From Xanthomonas massiliensis (GTDB taxonomy: Bacteria > Pseudomonadota > Gammaproteobacteria > Xanthomonadales > Xanthomonadaceae): a stretch of DNA of 64,000 nt. Of the stretch, positions 7,474-16,367 are shown piece after piece (position 1 is the first letter of the stretch; each line of letters opens with the position of its first letter). A program made the translations under genes and the position numbers. The stretch covers positions 792,632 through 856,631 of the forward strand of contig NZ_FCOY01000007.1 in assembly GCF_900018785.1 (NCBI RefSeq), written 5' to 3'. The notes under the pieces were generated by a model, which was not told where the DNA came from, made no database searches, and saw only the letters and a list, made by a program, of their open reading frames with translations.

Positions 7474-9618
7474 TCAATTCTTCAGCCGCTCCCACAGGAA
7501 GCTGTAGGCCAGCGCCGCCATGTGCGCGGCCTGCGCGTTGTCGGCCGCGCCGCCGTGGCCGCCCTCGATGTTCTCGTAGTAGGTCACGTCCTTGCCGGCG
7601 TCGATCATCTTCGCCGCCATCTTGCGCGCGTGGCCCGGGTGCACGCGGTCGTCGCGGGTGGAGGTGAGGAAGATCACCGGCGGGTAGGTCTTGGCCGGAT
7701 CGAACAGGTGGTACGGCGAGAAGGTCTGGATGAACGTCCAGTCGTCGGTATCCGGATCGCCGTACTCGGCCATCCACGAGGCGCCGGCCAGCAGGTGGCT
7801 GTAGCGCTTCATGTCCAGCAGCGGCACCTGCACCACCACCGCGCCGAACAGCTCCGGGTACTGGGTCAGCATGTTGCCGGCCATCAGCCCGCCGTTGCTG
7901 CCGCCCTGCACGCCCAGGTGCCTGGGCGAGGTGATCTTGCGCGCGAACAGGTCCCTGGCGACCGCCGCCATGTCCTGGTAGGCCTTGTTGCGGTTGGCCT
8001 TGAGCGCGGCCTGGTGCCAGCGCGGGCCGTACTCGCCGCCACCGCGGATGTTGGCCACCACGTACACGCCGCCCCTGTCCAGCCACGCCCGGCCCAGGGC
8101 GCCGGAGTAGCCCGGGGTCATCGAGATCTCGAAGCCGCCGTAGGCGTACAGCAGGGTCGGGTTGGCGCCGTCGAGCTTCAGGTCGCGGGCGTGGACGATG
8201 AAGTACGGCACGCGGGCGCCGTCGGCGCTGGTGACGAAGTGCTGCTCGATCACGTCCCTGGACGCATCGAAGAACGCCGGCATGGTCTTCAGCGTCTCGG
8301 GGGCCTGGCCGATCTGCGCCAGCGCCAGCGTGGTCGGGGTGAGATAGTCGGTGACGGTCATCCACACCGCATCGGACTCGTCGCTGTCCACCGCGCCGAC
8401 CTGCACCGTGCCGAACGCCGGCGCGCCGACGAAGGCACTCTTCGTCCAGCCACCCCGGGACGCTCCTGCGCATGCTGCGCTCGCGTCACTCGCACATCCA
8501 GGTGCGTCGCCCGGGGTGAGCACGCTCAGGCGGTTCTTGACGTCCTCGAGCACGTTGAGCACCAGGTGGTGCCGGGTCCAGGTGAAGCTGGCCAGCGAGG
8601 AGGTGTCGGTCGGCTCGAACAGCACCTCGAACTCGCGCTTGCCGGCCATGAAATCGTCGAACTTCGCCGCCAGCAGCGCGCCGGCCGGGTAGGTGCGGCC
8701 ACCGACGTCCCACGGCTCGCGCAGCTCCAGCGTCAGCCATTCGCGCTTGACGCCCTTGTTGGCCGAGTTCGGCGCATCGACCTTGAGCAGCGAGCCATCG
8801 GCCTTCCGCAGGTACAGCTCGTCGTTGTAGAAGGCCAGCGTGCGGCTGACGAAGTCGCGCTCGAAACCGGGGGTGTCGTCGTGCATCGCGGCGATGTACA
8901 TGTCCGCGGGCCGGCCCTCGTACACCACCTCGGCCGCGCTCATCGGCGTGCCGCGCTTCCACCGCTTGACGATGCGCGGATAGCCGGAGCTGGTCAGCGA
9001 GCCGGGGCCGAAGTCGGTGTAGACGTAGACCGTGTCCTGGTCGATCCAGCCCAGCGCGCCCTTGGCCTCGGGCCGGAAGAAGCCGCCCTCGACCCAGCGG
9101 CGGCTGCCGATGTCGAACTCGCGGGTGACGTCGGCGTCGGCGCCGCCGCGCGAGAGCGCGATCAGGCAGCGCTCGTACTTCGGCCGCAGGCAATCGGCAC
9201 CGTGCCAGACCCAGTTCTCGCCCTCGGCCTTGTTCAGCGCGTCCAGGTCGAGCACGGTCTCCCAGCGCGGCTGCGGCTTGCGGTACTCCTCCAGCGTGGT
9301 GCGCCGCCACAGGCCGCGCTCGTGCTGCTTGTCCTTCCAGAAGTTGTAGTAATACTCGCCGATCTTCTGCACGCCGGGAATCTTGGCGTCCGAGTCGAGC
9401 ACCTCGCGGATGCCGGCCTCCATCGCGTGGAAATCTGGGCTGGCCGCGAGCCGCGCCTCGGTGCGGGCGTTCTGCTCCTTGACCCAGGCCAGCGGCCTGG
9501 CCCCGGTGACGTCTTCGAGCCAGAGGTAGGGATCGTGGGGCATGGCAGGCTCCTGGGCGAGGGCGGCACCGGCGGCGAGCAGGCCGGCCACGAGGCAGGC
9601 CGGGGCACGTCTTGGCAT
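7474..9618 (-). CDS. Secreted S9 family prolyl oligopeptidase
   Basis: A 714-aa serine peptidase that cleaves short peptides, usually after proline. It has a signal peptide (MPRRAPACLVAGLLAAGAALA), an N-terminal beta-propeller region (DPYLWLEDV, TLEEYRKPQPRWETVLDLD) and a C-terminal alpha/beta-hydrolase domain. The catalytic Ser is near residue 574 in GGSNGG, Asp in DDRVHP near 656, and His in EGGHGG near 688, with the usual family spacing. Residues about 367-390 form an unusual Ala/Cys/Ser-rich loop encoded by a palindromic insertion (see the repeat entry). The gene stands alone on the minus strand; its upstream neighbour is a small membrane protein in the same direction, 70 nt away. Confidence 0.92.
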   Translation of the reverse strand: MPRRAPACLVAGLLAAGAALAQEPAMPHDPYLWLEDVTGARPLAWVKEQNARTEARLAASPDFHAMEAGIREVLDSDAKIPGVQKIGEYYYNFWKDKQHERGLWRRTTLEEYRKPQPRWETVLDLDALNKAEGENWVWHGADCLRPKYERCLIALSRGGADADVTREFDIGSRRWVEGGFFRPEAKGALGWIDQDTVYVYTDFGPGSLTSSGYPRIVKRWKRGTPMSAAEVVYEGRPADMYIAAMHDDTPGFERDFVSRTLAFYNDELYLRKADGSLLKVDAPNSANKGVKREWLTLELREPWDVGGRTYPAGALLAAKFDDFMAGKREFEVLFEPTDTSSLASFTWTRHHLVLNVLEDVKNRLSVLTPGDAPGCASDASAACAGASRGGWTKSAFVGAPAFGTVQVGAVDSDESDAVWMTVTDYLTPTTLALAQIGQAPETLKTMPAFFDASRDVIEQHFVTSADGARVPYFIVHARDLKLDGANPTLLYAYGGFEISMTPGYSGALGRAWLDRGGVYVVANIRGGGEYGPRWHQAALKANRNKAYQDMAAVARDLFARKITSPRHLGVQGGSNGGLMAGNMLTQYPELFGAVVVQVPLLDMKRYSHLLAGASWMAEYGDPDTDDWTFIQTFSPYHLFDPAKTYPPVIFLTSTRDDRVHPGHARKMAAKMIDAGKDVTYYENIEGGHGGAADNAQAAHMAALAYSFLWERLKN
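8451..8518. repeat. REP-like hairpin element inserted in frame in the peptidase gene
   Basis: Bases 8451-8459 (CACCCCGGG) are exactly complementary to 8510-8518 (CCCGGGGTG), enclosing about 50 bp that contains a smaller CGCAC/GTGCG pair. The element encodes the low-complexity peptide DAPGCASDASAACAGASR in the S9 peptidase, between a conserved LSVLTP segment and GGWTKSAFVG. The reading frame is preserved. Such stem-loops are normally intergenic. Confidence 0.6.
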
Positions 9619-9688
9619 GAAGGGGACTCCGCAAGGGAAACGGCGGCCACGCTAGCACGCCCGCCGCGACGCCCTCCTCTGCCGAAGG

Positions 9689-10027
9689 TCAGGCCGTGCG
9701 CGCCGCGGGCACCCCTGCTGCGCGCGGGCGGAAACGCCGCGCCTGCGCGGCCGGACGCCGCCCGCGGCGCAGGCGCGGCGCATTCCCCTCCCGTGGCTGC
9801 CACGCCGGCAGGCGGAAGCGGTGCAGCGCCCACCAGGCGGCCAGCGGCATGCCCACCAGCCACAGCGGCCACCAGCCCAGCCACGGATTGCAGCCCCGCG
9901 CGGCCGGCACCAGCGCCACCAGCGCCAGGCCCAGGAGCGCCGCCCCGCGGGTCAGGCGCAGCAGGCGCGGATCGGGCAGGACGACGGGTGCGGACACGGC
10001 AGGACGGCGCGACGACGGGAACGACAT
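9689..10027 (-). CDS. Small two-helix membrane protein, unknown function
   Basis: A 112-aa protein with two closely spaced hydrophobic segments, about residues 28-45 (GAALLGLALVALVPA) and 50-68 (WLGWWPLWLVGMPLAAWWAL). They are separated by a short loop with a Cys and followed by a very basic Arg-rich tail. The start has a purine-rich site (GGAGCTACC region) upstream. It resembles small hypothetical membrane proteins of Xanthomonadaceae, but I cannot assign a role. It is transcribed in the same direction as the S9 peptidase gene and divergently from the lipocalin gene. Confidence 0.55.
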   Translation of the reverse strand: MSFPSSRRPAVSAPVVLPDPRLLRLTRGAALLGLALVALVPAARGCNPWLGWWPLWLVGMPLAAWWALHRFRLPAWQPREGNAPRLRRGRRPAAQARRFRPRAAGVPAARTA

Positions 10028-10156
10028 GGCGGTAGCTCCTGAAAGGGATCGTGGGGCACACTCTGGCGGTCGCCCATCTCAGTGGCTGCGACGTGTTGAC
10101 GTGTCCTTCCCGATCCGCCCGCTAGCGTGCCTCCCTCGCAACCAAGCCAGCTCCCG

Positions 10157-10729
10157 ATGCGCCTGCTCGCCACCGCTTTCGTCCTGCTCTGCCTGTCCGC
10201 CCCGCCCGCCGTGGCCATCGCCCGGGATACCGCCGGCGAGGCCACCGGCCCCGCCATCGACCTGCCCCGCTACATGGGCACCTGGTACGTGATCGCGCGC
10301 ATCCCCAACCCGGTCGAGCGCGGCGACGTGGCCGCCCGCAACGAGTACAGCCTCCAGGACCACGACAAGGTCGCGGTGCGCTACGTGGCCCGCCAGGGCT
10401 TCAAGGAGCCCGAGCGCGAGGTCAACGTCCGCGCCCGGGTGCTGGAGGACAGCGGCAATCGCCTGTGGCGGATGTGGTTCTACCGGGTCGTGCCCACGCG
10501 CTACCGCATCGTGGAGGTGGCGCCCGATTATTCCTGGGCGCTGGTGGACTACCCCGGCCGCGACCTGGCCTGGATCTTCGCCCGCAGCCCCGACATGGAC
10601 CGCGGCCTGTACCGCGACCTGGTCGCGCGGCTGCGCGACCGGGGCATCAACACCGACAAGCTGCGGCGCGTGCCGCAGACGCCCGAACAGGCCGACCGGC
10701 TCGGCTTCGACGTGCCCGGCAAGCCCTGA
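10157..10729 (+). CDS. Lipocalin family protein (Blc-like)
   Basis: A 190-aa exported lipocalin, a single-domain beta-barrel that binds lipids or other hydrophobic molecules in the envelope. The ATG at 10157 gives a signal peptide (MRLLATAFVLLCLSAPPAVA); an ATG ten codons upstream would bury it. Bacterial lipocalin motifs are present: YMGTWYVIARIPN near the mature N-terminus, then the downstream strands YRIVEVAPDYSWALVDYPGRD and WIFARSPDM, and the helix DLVARLRDRGIN. There is no lipobox, so it is probably periplasmic rather than a lipoprotein like E. coli Blc. It is convergent with the WYL regulator. Confidence 0.88.
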   Translation: MRLLATAFVLLCLSAPPAVAIARDTAGEATGPAIDLPRYMGTWYVIARIPNPVERGDVAARNEYSLQDHDKVAVRYVARQGFKEPEREVNVRARVLEDSGNRLWRMWFYRVVPTRYRIVEVAPDYSWALVDYPGRDLAWIFARSPDMDRGLYRDLVARLRDRGINTDKLRRVPQTPEQADRLGFDVPGKP

Positions 10730-10756
10730 GCGCAACCGCCGCCGGGCGATCCGGGC

Positions 10757-11737
10757 TCACTTCCCGGCCGGCTTCTCGTAGTTGGTCAGCGCCAGGTTGA
10801 GCAGCGAGCGCGCCATCTCGCGCAGGGCCACCGGCTCGACGATCTCCGCGTCCGAGCCGTAGTGGAGCACGTCCATGACCAGCTCGCGCGGCACGCTGTA
10901 GGGCACCTTCAACTCGTAGCGCCCGTCGGCCAGGAAACGGCCCTGCTGCTTGGAATGCCAGTGCTCGTCGGCCACCCAGCGGGCGGCCTTGGGGCTGAAC
11001 ACGATGGTGGCCCAGCCCTTGGGCGGGCCGGAGAAGATGCCGTAGCTGGCCGCCAGCTGCGCGTCCAGCTCCGTCTCGGGCAGGTCGCGCGCCGCGGTTT
11101 CCAGCAGCCGCGCGCCGCTGATGCGGTCCACGGCGAAACTGCGCAGGCCTTCGCGATCGTGGTCCCAGGCGTCCAGGTACCAGTTGTCGCGGTAGTGGGT
11201 GATGCGCTGCGGCGACACCGTGCGGCGGGTGGCCTCGTCGGTGGAACGGGCGCGGTACTCGAAGGCCAGCTGGCGGCGCTCGAGCACCGCCGAGGCCACG
11301 ATGCGGAAACTGGCCTCGTCCAGGCGCCGGCCGCGGTGCGGGATCACCCGCACCCGCTCCACCGGCCAGCGCGAGGCGCCGGCCTGGGCCGCCAGCAGGC
11401 CCTCGATGCGCTGCTGCAGGGGCGCGAGCATGCTGGAAAGTACGCCGCCGCCGGTGCGTTCGAGCAGCTGCTGGGAGGCCAGCAGCGCGTGCAGCTCCTC
11501 GGAGCTGAGCCACAGCCCGGGCAGCTCGAAGCGGTCGCTCTCCCCGGACACGTAGCGGAACCCCGCCTCGCCATCGCCCTCGATCGGCGCCATCAGCCCG
11601 TCGCGCAGGAAGGCCAGGTCGCGGTAGACCGTGGCACGGGAGCAGCCGAGCTCGTCCTGCAGCCGCTTGACCGTGACCGGGTAGCGGGCGGACTTGAGGA
11701 TGCGGTGCAGCGCGTTGATGCGTTCGTAGCGATCCAT
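10757..11737 (-). CDS. YafY-type WYL-domain transcriptional regulator
   Basis: A 326-aa DNA-binding regulator. Residues 1-60 form a DeoR/HTH_11-type winged helix (RINALHRILKSARYPVTVKRL, DELGCSRATVYRDLAFLRDG). A WYL domain follows in the second half (ITHYRDNWYLDAWDHDREGLRSF), with a C-terminal WCX-like extension (YELKVPYSVPRELVMDVLHYG). WYL domains sense small ligands or nucleic acids. Longer upstream frames lack homology, and the ATG at 11737 begins the HTH exactly where the family does. It is divergent from the next membrane protein gene, whose promoter it could control. Confidence 0.87.
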   Translation of the reverse strand: MDRYERINALHRILKSARYPVTVKRLQDELGCSRATVYRDLAFLRDGLMAPIEGDGEAGFRYVSGESDRFELPGLWLSSEELHALLASQQLLERTGGGVLSSMLAPLQQRIEGLLAAQAGASRWPVERVRVIPHRGRRLDEASFRIVASAVLERRQLAFEYRARSTDEATRRTVSPQRITHYRDNWYLDAWDHDREGLRSFAVDRISGARLLETAARDLPETELDAQLAASYGIFSGPPKGWATIVFSPKAARWVADEHWHSKQQGRFLADGRYELKVPYSVPRELVMDVLHYGSDAEIVEPVALREMARSLLNLALTNYEKPAGK

Positions 11738-11928
11738 GGCACCGATTATGGCCCGGATGCGACCGTCCGGCGCCGTCCCGGCTCGCCCGGCGACCGGCGG
11801 CGGTGGCAGAATCGGCCGCGGGGGATCGCCGGCTGCATGGGGAGTGTGCGTTTGAACCAGTTTCCCGCTGTCCGCGGCAGGGCCAAGGCCTGCCGCCCGT
11901 CCCCGTCTGCGCCCAGGAAAAACCGCCC

Positions 11929-12687
11929 ATGACCGCCGCCGAAGCCCGCGCCTGGGGACCGGCACTGCTGCGCGTGGCCGGTGCCATCGGCCTGGGCCTG
12001 CTGGTCTGGATGGCGCTGGGCACCGGCCTGCTCGTCGGCCGCGGCGTCATTTCGGCCCAGCTGCGGCCGATGCAGGCCGGCGGCCTGCTGCTGGCCGTGC
12101 TGCTGGCCCTGTGCTACTGGCCGGCAACCGGCCGCCACGCCTCGTCCTGGCGCCGGCCCGCCCGCTTCGCCCTGGCGGCGGCGGCGGCGCTGGCCGCTCT
12201 GCTGGTGGCCGTCCTGTACGGCTGGGCCGATCCGGGCAACATCGGCGCCGGCTCGATGCTCGCCAGCGCGGCCGGACTGCTGGCGATCCTCGCCTGCGCG
12301 GCGGCCGGCGATCCTCGCCAGCCATCGACCGGCAACCGGCTGGTCGCGCAGCTGGCGTTGACGCTCTACGTCGGTGCGGCCTGGTGTTTCGCCGTGCTCG
12401 CCTTCCACGCCGCTGCCACCGTCGGCCAGGGCCTGCTGCCCTCGCTCCTGCTGGCGCTGGTGGCGACGGTGGCGGTGCTCGTGCCCTGGCTGGAACAGGG
12501 CCGCGCCGCGCTCTGGCCCTGGCGCCCGCAGCGATGGCGCTGGGCGGTGCTGGCCCTGCTGGTGCTGGCGATGCTGCTGTCGTGGCTGGCCGGGCGGGGT
12601 TGGCCGCGGCTGTTCACCCTGGCCGCCGCGCTGGCGGCGAGCGCCGGCTTCGCCCTGTACGTCCGGCTGGACGAACGCGGCCACTGA
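11929..12687 (+). CDS. Multi-pass membrane protein, unknown function
   Basis: A 252-aa very hydrophobic protein with about seven predicted transmembrane helices (for example LLRVAGAIGLGLLVWMALG, LLLAVLLALCYW, LAALLVAVLYGW, LLPSLLLALVATVAVLV, WAVLALLVLAMLLSWLAG). It has short Arg-rich loops and no catalytic motif that I recognise. The ATG at 11929 starts immediately before the first helix; the 42-codon upstream extension is uncharged noise. It is divergent from the WYL regulator and ends 68 nt before the DUF481 gene. Confidence 0.6.
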   Translation: MTAAEARAWGPALLRVAGAIGLGLLVWMALGTGLLVGRGVISAQLRPMQAGGLLLAVLLALCYWPATGRHASSWRRPARFALAAAAALAALLVAVLYGWADPGNIGAGSMLASAAGLLAILACAAAGDPRQPSTGNRLVAQLALTLYVGAAWCFAVLAFHAAATVGQGLLPSLLLALVATVAVLVPWLEQGRAALWPWRPQRWRWAVLALLVLAMLLSWLAGRGWPRLFTLAAALAASAGFALYVRLDERGH

Positions 12688-12755
12688 GTGCCGCCGCCGG
12701 GGCGCGCTGGGCTATGATGAAAAGGTTTCCACTCCCCTAGCGAGATCGCCCGTCC

Positions 12756-13559
12756 ATGCTCTCACGCGCATGCCTGACCACCCTTTCCCTGCTGTGCTCG
12801 CTGCCCGCGCTGGCGCAGACGGCCCCCGCTCCCGGCACCACCCCGGCCAATCCCGCCGACGTGGTCACGCCTTCGCCATGGTCCGGCAGCGGCGGCGAGC
12901 TGGGCTTTGCCTCGGCCCACGGCAACAGCTCCACCGAGAGCTTCAACGCCAAGCTGCGCGGCCGCTACACCGACGGCGACTGGATCCACAGCCTGGACTT
13001 CACCGGCCTGCGCTCCAGAGCGACCTACACCCGCACGCTCGATGACGGCGGCGTCCAGCATTACCAGCAGACCACCGCCAACCGCTACAGCGGCACCGCC
13101 GGCAGCGCCCTGCAGCTGGGCGAGCATCGCCAGCTGACCGCGACCCTGCGCTACGACCGCGACGATTTCGCCAGCTACGACCGCGTCGGCACCTTCGGCC
13201 TGGGCTACGGCACGCGCCTGATCGACCGGCCCAAGTTCTCCTTCGACGCGCAGATCGGCCCCGGCGTGCGGCGCGCCCACGATGCGGTGAAGGACGAGGA
13301 GGAGACCGGCCTGATCGGTCGCGGCCTGTTCGACATGCATTACTCGATCACCGCCAACACCGACCTGGTCAACACGCTGCTGGTCGAATCGGGCAGCTAC
13401 AACACCTTCGCCCAGAACGACCTCGGCGTGTCGGTGTCGATGAACAACCACTTCGCGCTCAAGGCAGCCTGGCAGATGCGCCACAACAGCCAGGTCAGCG
13501 ACGATTCGAAGAAGACCGACACGCTGACCACGGTCAACCTCGTGTACACCTTCAAGTAG
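12756..13559 (+). CDS. DUF481 family outer-membrane protein (YdiY-like)
   Basis: A 267-aa exported protein. It has a signal peptide (MLSRACLTTLSLLCSLPALAQ), then alternating beta-strand pattern throughout: GGELGFASAHGNSSTESFNAKL, FDAQIGPGVRRAHD, FALKAAWQMRHNS. It ends in a phenylalanine-containing terminal strand (LTTVNLVYTFK), as expected for an outer-membrane barrel. The GNSSTES and DDSKKTDT segments are DUF481 hallmarks. Members are salt- or stress-induced porin-like proteins without a defined substrate. A strong terminator follows 27 nt after the stop. Confidence 0.85.
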   Translation: MLSRACLTTLSLLCSLPALAQTAPAPGTTPANPADVVTPSPWSGSGGELGFASAHGNSSTESFNAKLRGRYTDGDWIHSLDFTGLRSRATYTRTLDDGGVQHYQQTTANRYSGTAGSALQLGEHRQLTATLRYDRDDFASYDRVGTFGLGYGTRLIDRPKFSFDAQIGPGVRRAHDAVKDEEETGLIGRGLFDMHYSITANTDLVNTLLVESGSYNTFAQNDLGVSVSMNNHFALKAAWQMRHNSQVSDDSKKTDTLTTVNLVYTFK

Positions 13560-13586
13560 TCGCGCAGGCAAGTAATCGCGCAAGCC

Positions 13587-13620
13587 CGCCTCGCCCCGGT
13601 CCGCCGGGGCGAGGCGTTTT
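13587..13620 (+). terminator. Rho-independent terminator after the DUF481 gene
   Basis: A perfect 13-bp GC-rich stem (13587-13599 CGCCTCGCCCCGG pairing with 13604-13616), a TCCG loop and a TTTT tail. It separates the DUF481 gene from the convergent hemC, whose stop codon shares the last T of the tail. Confidence 0.93.
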
Positions 13621-14531
13621 CAGCCCGCCAGCAGCCGCGCCGCGCCCTGCGCCAGCAGCGCCTGCGCGGCACGCTGGCCCAGCGCCCGTGGATCGGCCGC
13701 CGGTCCTTCCACGCGCACCCGCAGCAGCCGGCCGCTGGCGACCTCGCCGACCAGGCCCTGCAGCACTAGCGCGTGCCCGTCCTGCTCGGCGAAGGCGGCC
13801 ACCGGCACGTGGCAGCTGCCGTCCAGGGCGCGGTTCATCGCACGCTCGGCCGCCACGCGCCGGCGCGTGGGCGCATCGTCCAGCACCGCCAGCAGGCGTG
13901 CGGTGTCGGCATCGCCGGCGCGCGATTCCACCGCGATCGCCGCCTGCGCCGGCGCCGGCAGCCACTGCGGCGGCGCCAGCCGCGCGGTGATGCGCGCATC
14001 CAGGCCCAGCCGCTGCAGGCCGGCGCAGGCCAGCACGATGGCCTCGTACTGGCCTGCGTCCAGCTTGGCCAGGCGCGTGTTGACGTTGCCGCGCAGGTCC
14101 AGCAGCTGCAGGTCCGGGCGCAGTGCGCGCAACTGCGCCTGGCGGCGCAACGAGGAGGTGCCCACGCGCGCGCCCGGCGGCAGGGCCTGCAGCGATGCAT
14201 GGTGGTTGGACACGAAGGCGTCGGCCGGATCGGCCCGCGCCAGGATCGCCGGCAGGGCGAAGCCCGCCTCCAGCTCCATCGGCACGTCCTTGAGCGAGTG
14301 CACGGCGCAATCGGCCTCGCCGCGCTGCATGGCCAGCTCCAGCTCCTTCAGGAACAGGCCCTTGCCGCCGATCGCCGCCAGCGAGCGGTCCAGCACCTCG
14401 TCGCCGCGGGTGCTCATCGGCACCAGCTCCACGGTCAGGCCGGGCCAGGCGCGGCGCAGCAGGTCGGCGACGTGCTCGCTCTGCCACAGGGCGAGCGGGC
14501 TCTTGCGGGTGGCGATGCGCAGGCTGTTCAT
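13620..14531 (-). CDS. hemC: Porphobilinogen deaminase (hydroxymethylbilane synthase)
   Basis: Cytoplasmic haem-pathway enzyme that joins four porphobilinogens into hydroxymethylbilane. At 303 aa it has the usual length. Visible landmarks are [13 protein letters not shown] at the N-terminus, HSLKDVP (78-84), GTSSLRR (124-130) and [10 protein letters not shown]. The dipyrromethane-carrying cysteine is Cys240 in [11 protein letters not shown], where most family members have GGC rather than GSC. It follows the AlgR-like regulator gene by 24 nt in the same direction, the same order (kinase, regulator, hemC) as algZ-algR-hemC of Pseudomonas, so the genes are probably co-transcribed. Confidence 0.97.
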   Translation of the reverse strand: MNSLRIATRKSPLALWQSEHVADLLRRAWPGLTVELVPMSTRGDEVLDRSLAAIGGKGLFLKELELAMQRGEADCAVHSLKDVPMELEAGFALPAILARADPADAFVSNHHASLQALPPGARVGTSSLRRQAQLRALRPDLQLLDLRGNVNTRLAKLDAGQYEAIVLACAGLQRLGLDARITARLAPPQWLPAPAQAAIAVESRAGDADTARLLAVLDDAPTRRRVAAERAMNRALDGSCHVPVAAFAEQDGHALVLQGLVGEVASGRLLRVRVEGPAADPRALGQRAAQALLAQGAARLLAG

Positions 14532-14555
14532 GCGGCCATTATCGCCCGCGCGCGA

Positions 14556-15287
14556 TCAGCCCTGGCGCAGCTGCTGGCGCAGCTGGCTCAGGCAGCGGCG
14601 CGAGACCTCCAGCTCGCTGCCGTCGTCGAGCACCGCATGCACCTGGCCGTCGCCGGCGCGGCGCAGTTCGCGCAGCCGCGTGCGCGCCACCAGGCAATTG
14701 CGGTGGATGCGCAGCAGGCGCGCACCGAACTCGTCCTCCAACGCCCGCAGCGACTCCTCGATCACGTCCTCGCCGTGGGCATGGTGCACGGTGACGTACT
14801 TCTCCCCGGCCTGCAGGTAGCGGATGTCATCGACCGGGATCAGCCGCGTGCGCCCCCCCAGGCGCGCGCACAGCTGGCGCCGGGCCTGGCCGCCGTCCCC
14901 GGCGACCGCCGGGGTCGCCACGCGGCCGGCCAGGAACGTGCGCGCGCGCTCCAGCGCCGCCCCCAGCCGCTCGGCCCGGACCGGCTTCATCAGGTAGTCG
15001 ATGACCGAGGCCTCGAACGCGGACAGGGCGTGGTCGTCGTAGGCGGTGCAGAACACCACGGCCGGCCGCGGCGCCCGGGCGGCGAGGCGGCGCGCCGCCT
15101 CCAGCCCGTCCAGGCCGGGCATGGCGATGTCCAGCAGCACCACGTCCGGCGCCAGGCGCGCGGCCGATTCCAGAGCGGCCTCGCCGCTGCCGGCCTCGCC
15201 GACCACCTCCGCGTCGGCATGAGCCGCCAGCAGGTGGCGCAGGCGCACGCGCGCCAGCGGTTCGTCGTCGACGATCAGCACCTTCAC
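14556..15287 (-). CDS. algR: LytTR-family response regulator (AlgR-like)
   Basis: A 243-aa two-component response regulator. The receiver domain (residues 1-120) has the acidic pair in IVDDEP, the phosphoacceptor Asp53 in VVLLDIAMPG and the conserved Lys near 102 in DYLMKP. The C-terminal LytTR DNA-binding domain (about 140-240) shows LIPVDDIRYLQAGEKYVTV and RIHRNCLVAR. It uses a GTG start that overlaps the kinase stop codon (GTGA). The kinase, regulator, hemC order matches the AlgZ/AlgR system of pseudomonads, which controls surface behaviour; what it controls here is not visible. Confidence 0.88.
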   Translation of the reverse strand: MKVLIVDDEPLARVRLRHLLAAHADAEVVGEAGSGEAALESAARLAPDVVLLDIAMPGLDGLEAARRLAARAPRPAVVFCTAYDDHALSAFEASVIDYLMKPVRAERLGAALERARTFLAGRVATPAVAGDGGQARRQLCARLGGRTRLIPVDDIRYLQAGEKYVTVHHAHGEDVIEESLRALEDEFGARLLRIHRNCLVARTRLRELRRAGDGQVHAVLDDGSELEVSRRCLSQLRQQLRQG

Positions 15288-16363
15288 CCGGCGTTCTCCC
15301 CGTCCACCCCGCCCGCCTGCGGCAGCGGCAGGCGGATCCCGCAGGCATAGTAGCCATCGCGCCAGCCGCCGGTCATGCGCGCGCGCGGTCCGAAGCGGAA
15401 CGCCAGGCGGTGGGCGATGCTGCGCTGGGCATGGCCGGCGCCTTCCTGACCGGGACGCAGCGGCCCGGGCGCGCCCGGATCCGGCGCCGGGTTGACGATG
15501 TCGATCTCCAGCACGTCCCCGGCCACGCCCAGCGACAGACGCACGCAACCGCCCTCGGCCAGCCGGGAGATGCCGTGCAGCACCGCGTTCTCCACCAGCG
15601 GCTGCAGTACCAGGCGCGGCATCGACAACGCCCAGGGCAGCGGTTCGCGGCGCTGCCACTGCACCTGCAGGCGCGTGCCCAGGCGCAGCGATTCGATGGA
15701 CAGGTAGCGCTCGGCCAGTTCGCATTCCTCGCGCAGGCTGGAATCGCCGCCGGCACCGAGCGCGGCGCGGAACAGGTCGGACAGGTCCAGCACGGCGCGC
15801 TCGGCCAGGGCCGGCTCGCCGGGCAGCAGGCCGGCGATCAGGTTCATGCTGTTGAACAGGAAGTGCGGGCGGATGCGCGCCTGCAGCGCATCGGCCTCGG
15901 CGCGGGCATTGGCCTGGGTCTGCGCGCTCCAGCGGTCACTGACGTAGAAGTAGCGCAGCGCCAGCGCCGTCATCAGCGCGGTGGTCGCCGCGCTGCCCAG
16001 GCTGAAGGACCAGAACCCGGCCAGCGGGCCGCCGGCCCGGGCCGCCGTGAACAGGGCATGCACCACCGCGGCACCGGTCCAGGCGACGGCGCCGGCCAGG
16101 GCGATCGCGGCCGCCGCGCCCAATCGCTGCGGCAGGCGCGAGAGCGGCTCGCGCAGCAGGCACAGCAGGGCGGTGACCACCAGCGCCAGCCACAGCGCCA
16201 GGCCGCTGGCCGAGAGCAGCCGCGCCGGCGTCCACGACGCGCCGCCGGCCGGCACCAGCACCACCACGACGACGACCAGCTCGGCCAGCCCCGCCATCGC
16301 CGCCACGCGCGGCCAGCGGCACAGATCGGGCAGCCACGGCCCCGGCAGATGCAGGTCGGCCAT
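15284..16363 (-). CDS. algZ: LytS/AlgZ-type sensor histidine kinase
   Basis: A 359-aa membrane kinase. Four to five hydrophobic helices fill the first half (LAELVVVVVVLVP, LALWLALVVTALLCLL, AAAIALAGAVAWTGAAVVHALF, AATTALMTALALRYFYV). A coiled linker leads to the His_kinase domain, with the phosphorylated His in RIRPHFLFNSMNLI, and a C-terminal ATPase region with the N-box LVENAVLHG. The G-box is weak, as usual in this family. The gene starts 4 nt after the esterase stop and overlaps the response regulator by 4 nt, giving tight coupling of esterase, kinase and regulator. Confidence 0.88.
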   Translation of the reverse strand: MADLHLPGPWLPDLCRWPRVAAMAGLAELVVVVVVLVPAGGASWTPARLLSASGLALWLALVVTALLCLLREPLSRLPQRLGAAAAIALAGAVAWTGAAVVHALFTAARAGGPLAGFWSFSLGSAATTALMTALALRYFYVSDRWSAQTQANARAEADALQARIRPHFLFNSMNLIAGLLPGEPALAERAVLDLSDLFRAALGAGGDSSLREECELAERYLSIESLRLGTRLQVQWQRREPLPWALSMPRLVLQPLVENAVLHGISRLAEGGCVRLSLGVAGDVLEIDIVNPAPDPGAPGPLRPGQEGAGHAQRSIAHRLAFRFGPRARMTGGWRDGYYACGIRLPLPQAGGVDGENAG

Positions 16364-16367
16364 CGGC

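Noticed and set aside
7405-10035. Long plus-strand open frame of 876 codons
   Set aside because: It is antisense to the prolyl oligopeptidase gene, whose catalytic motifs are unambiguous, and its composition (His, Arg, Gln, Val rich) is that of a high-GC shadow.
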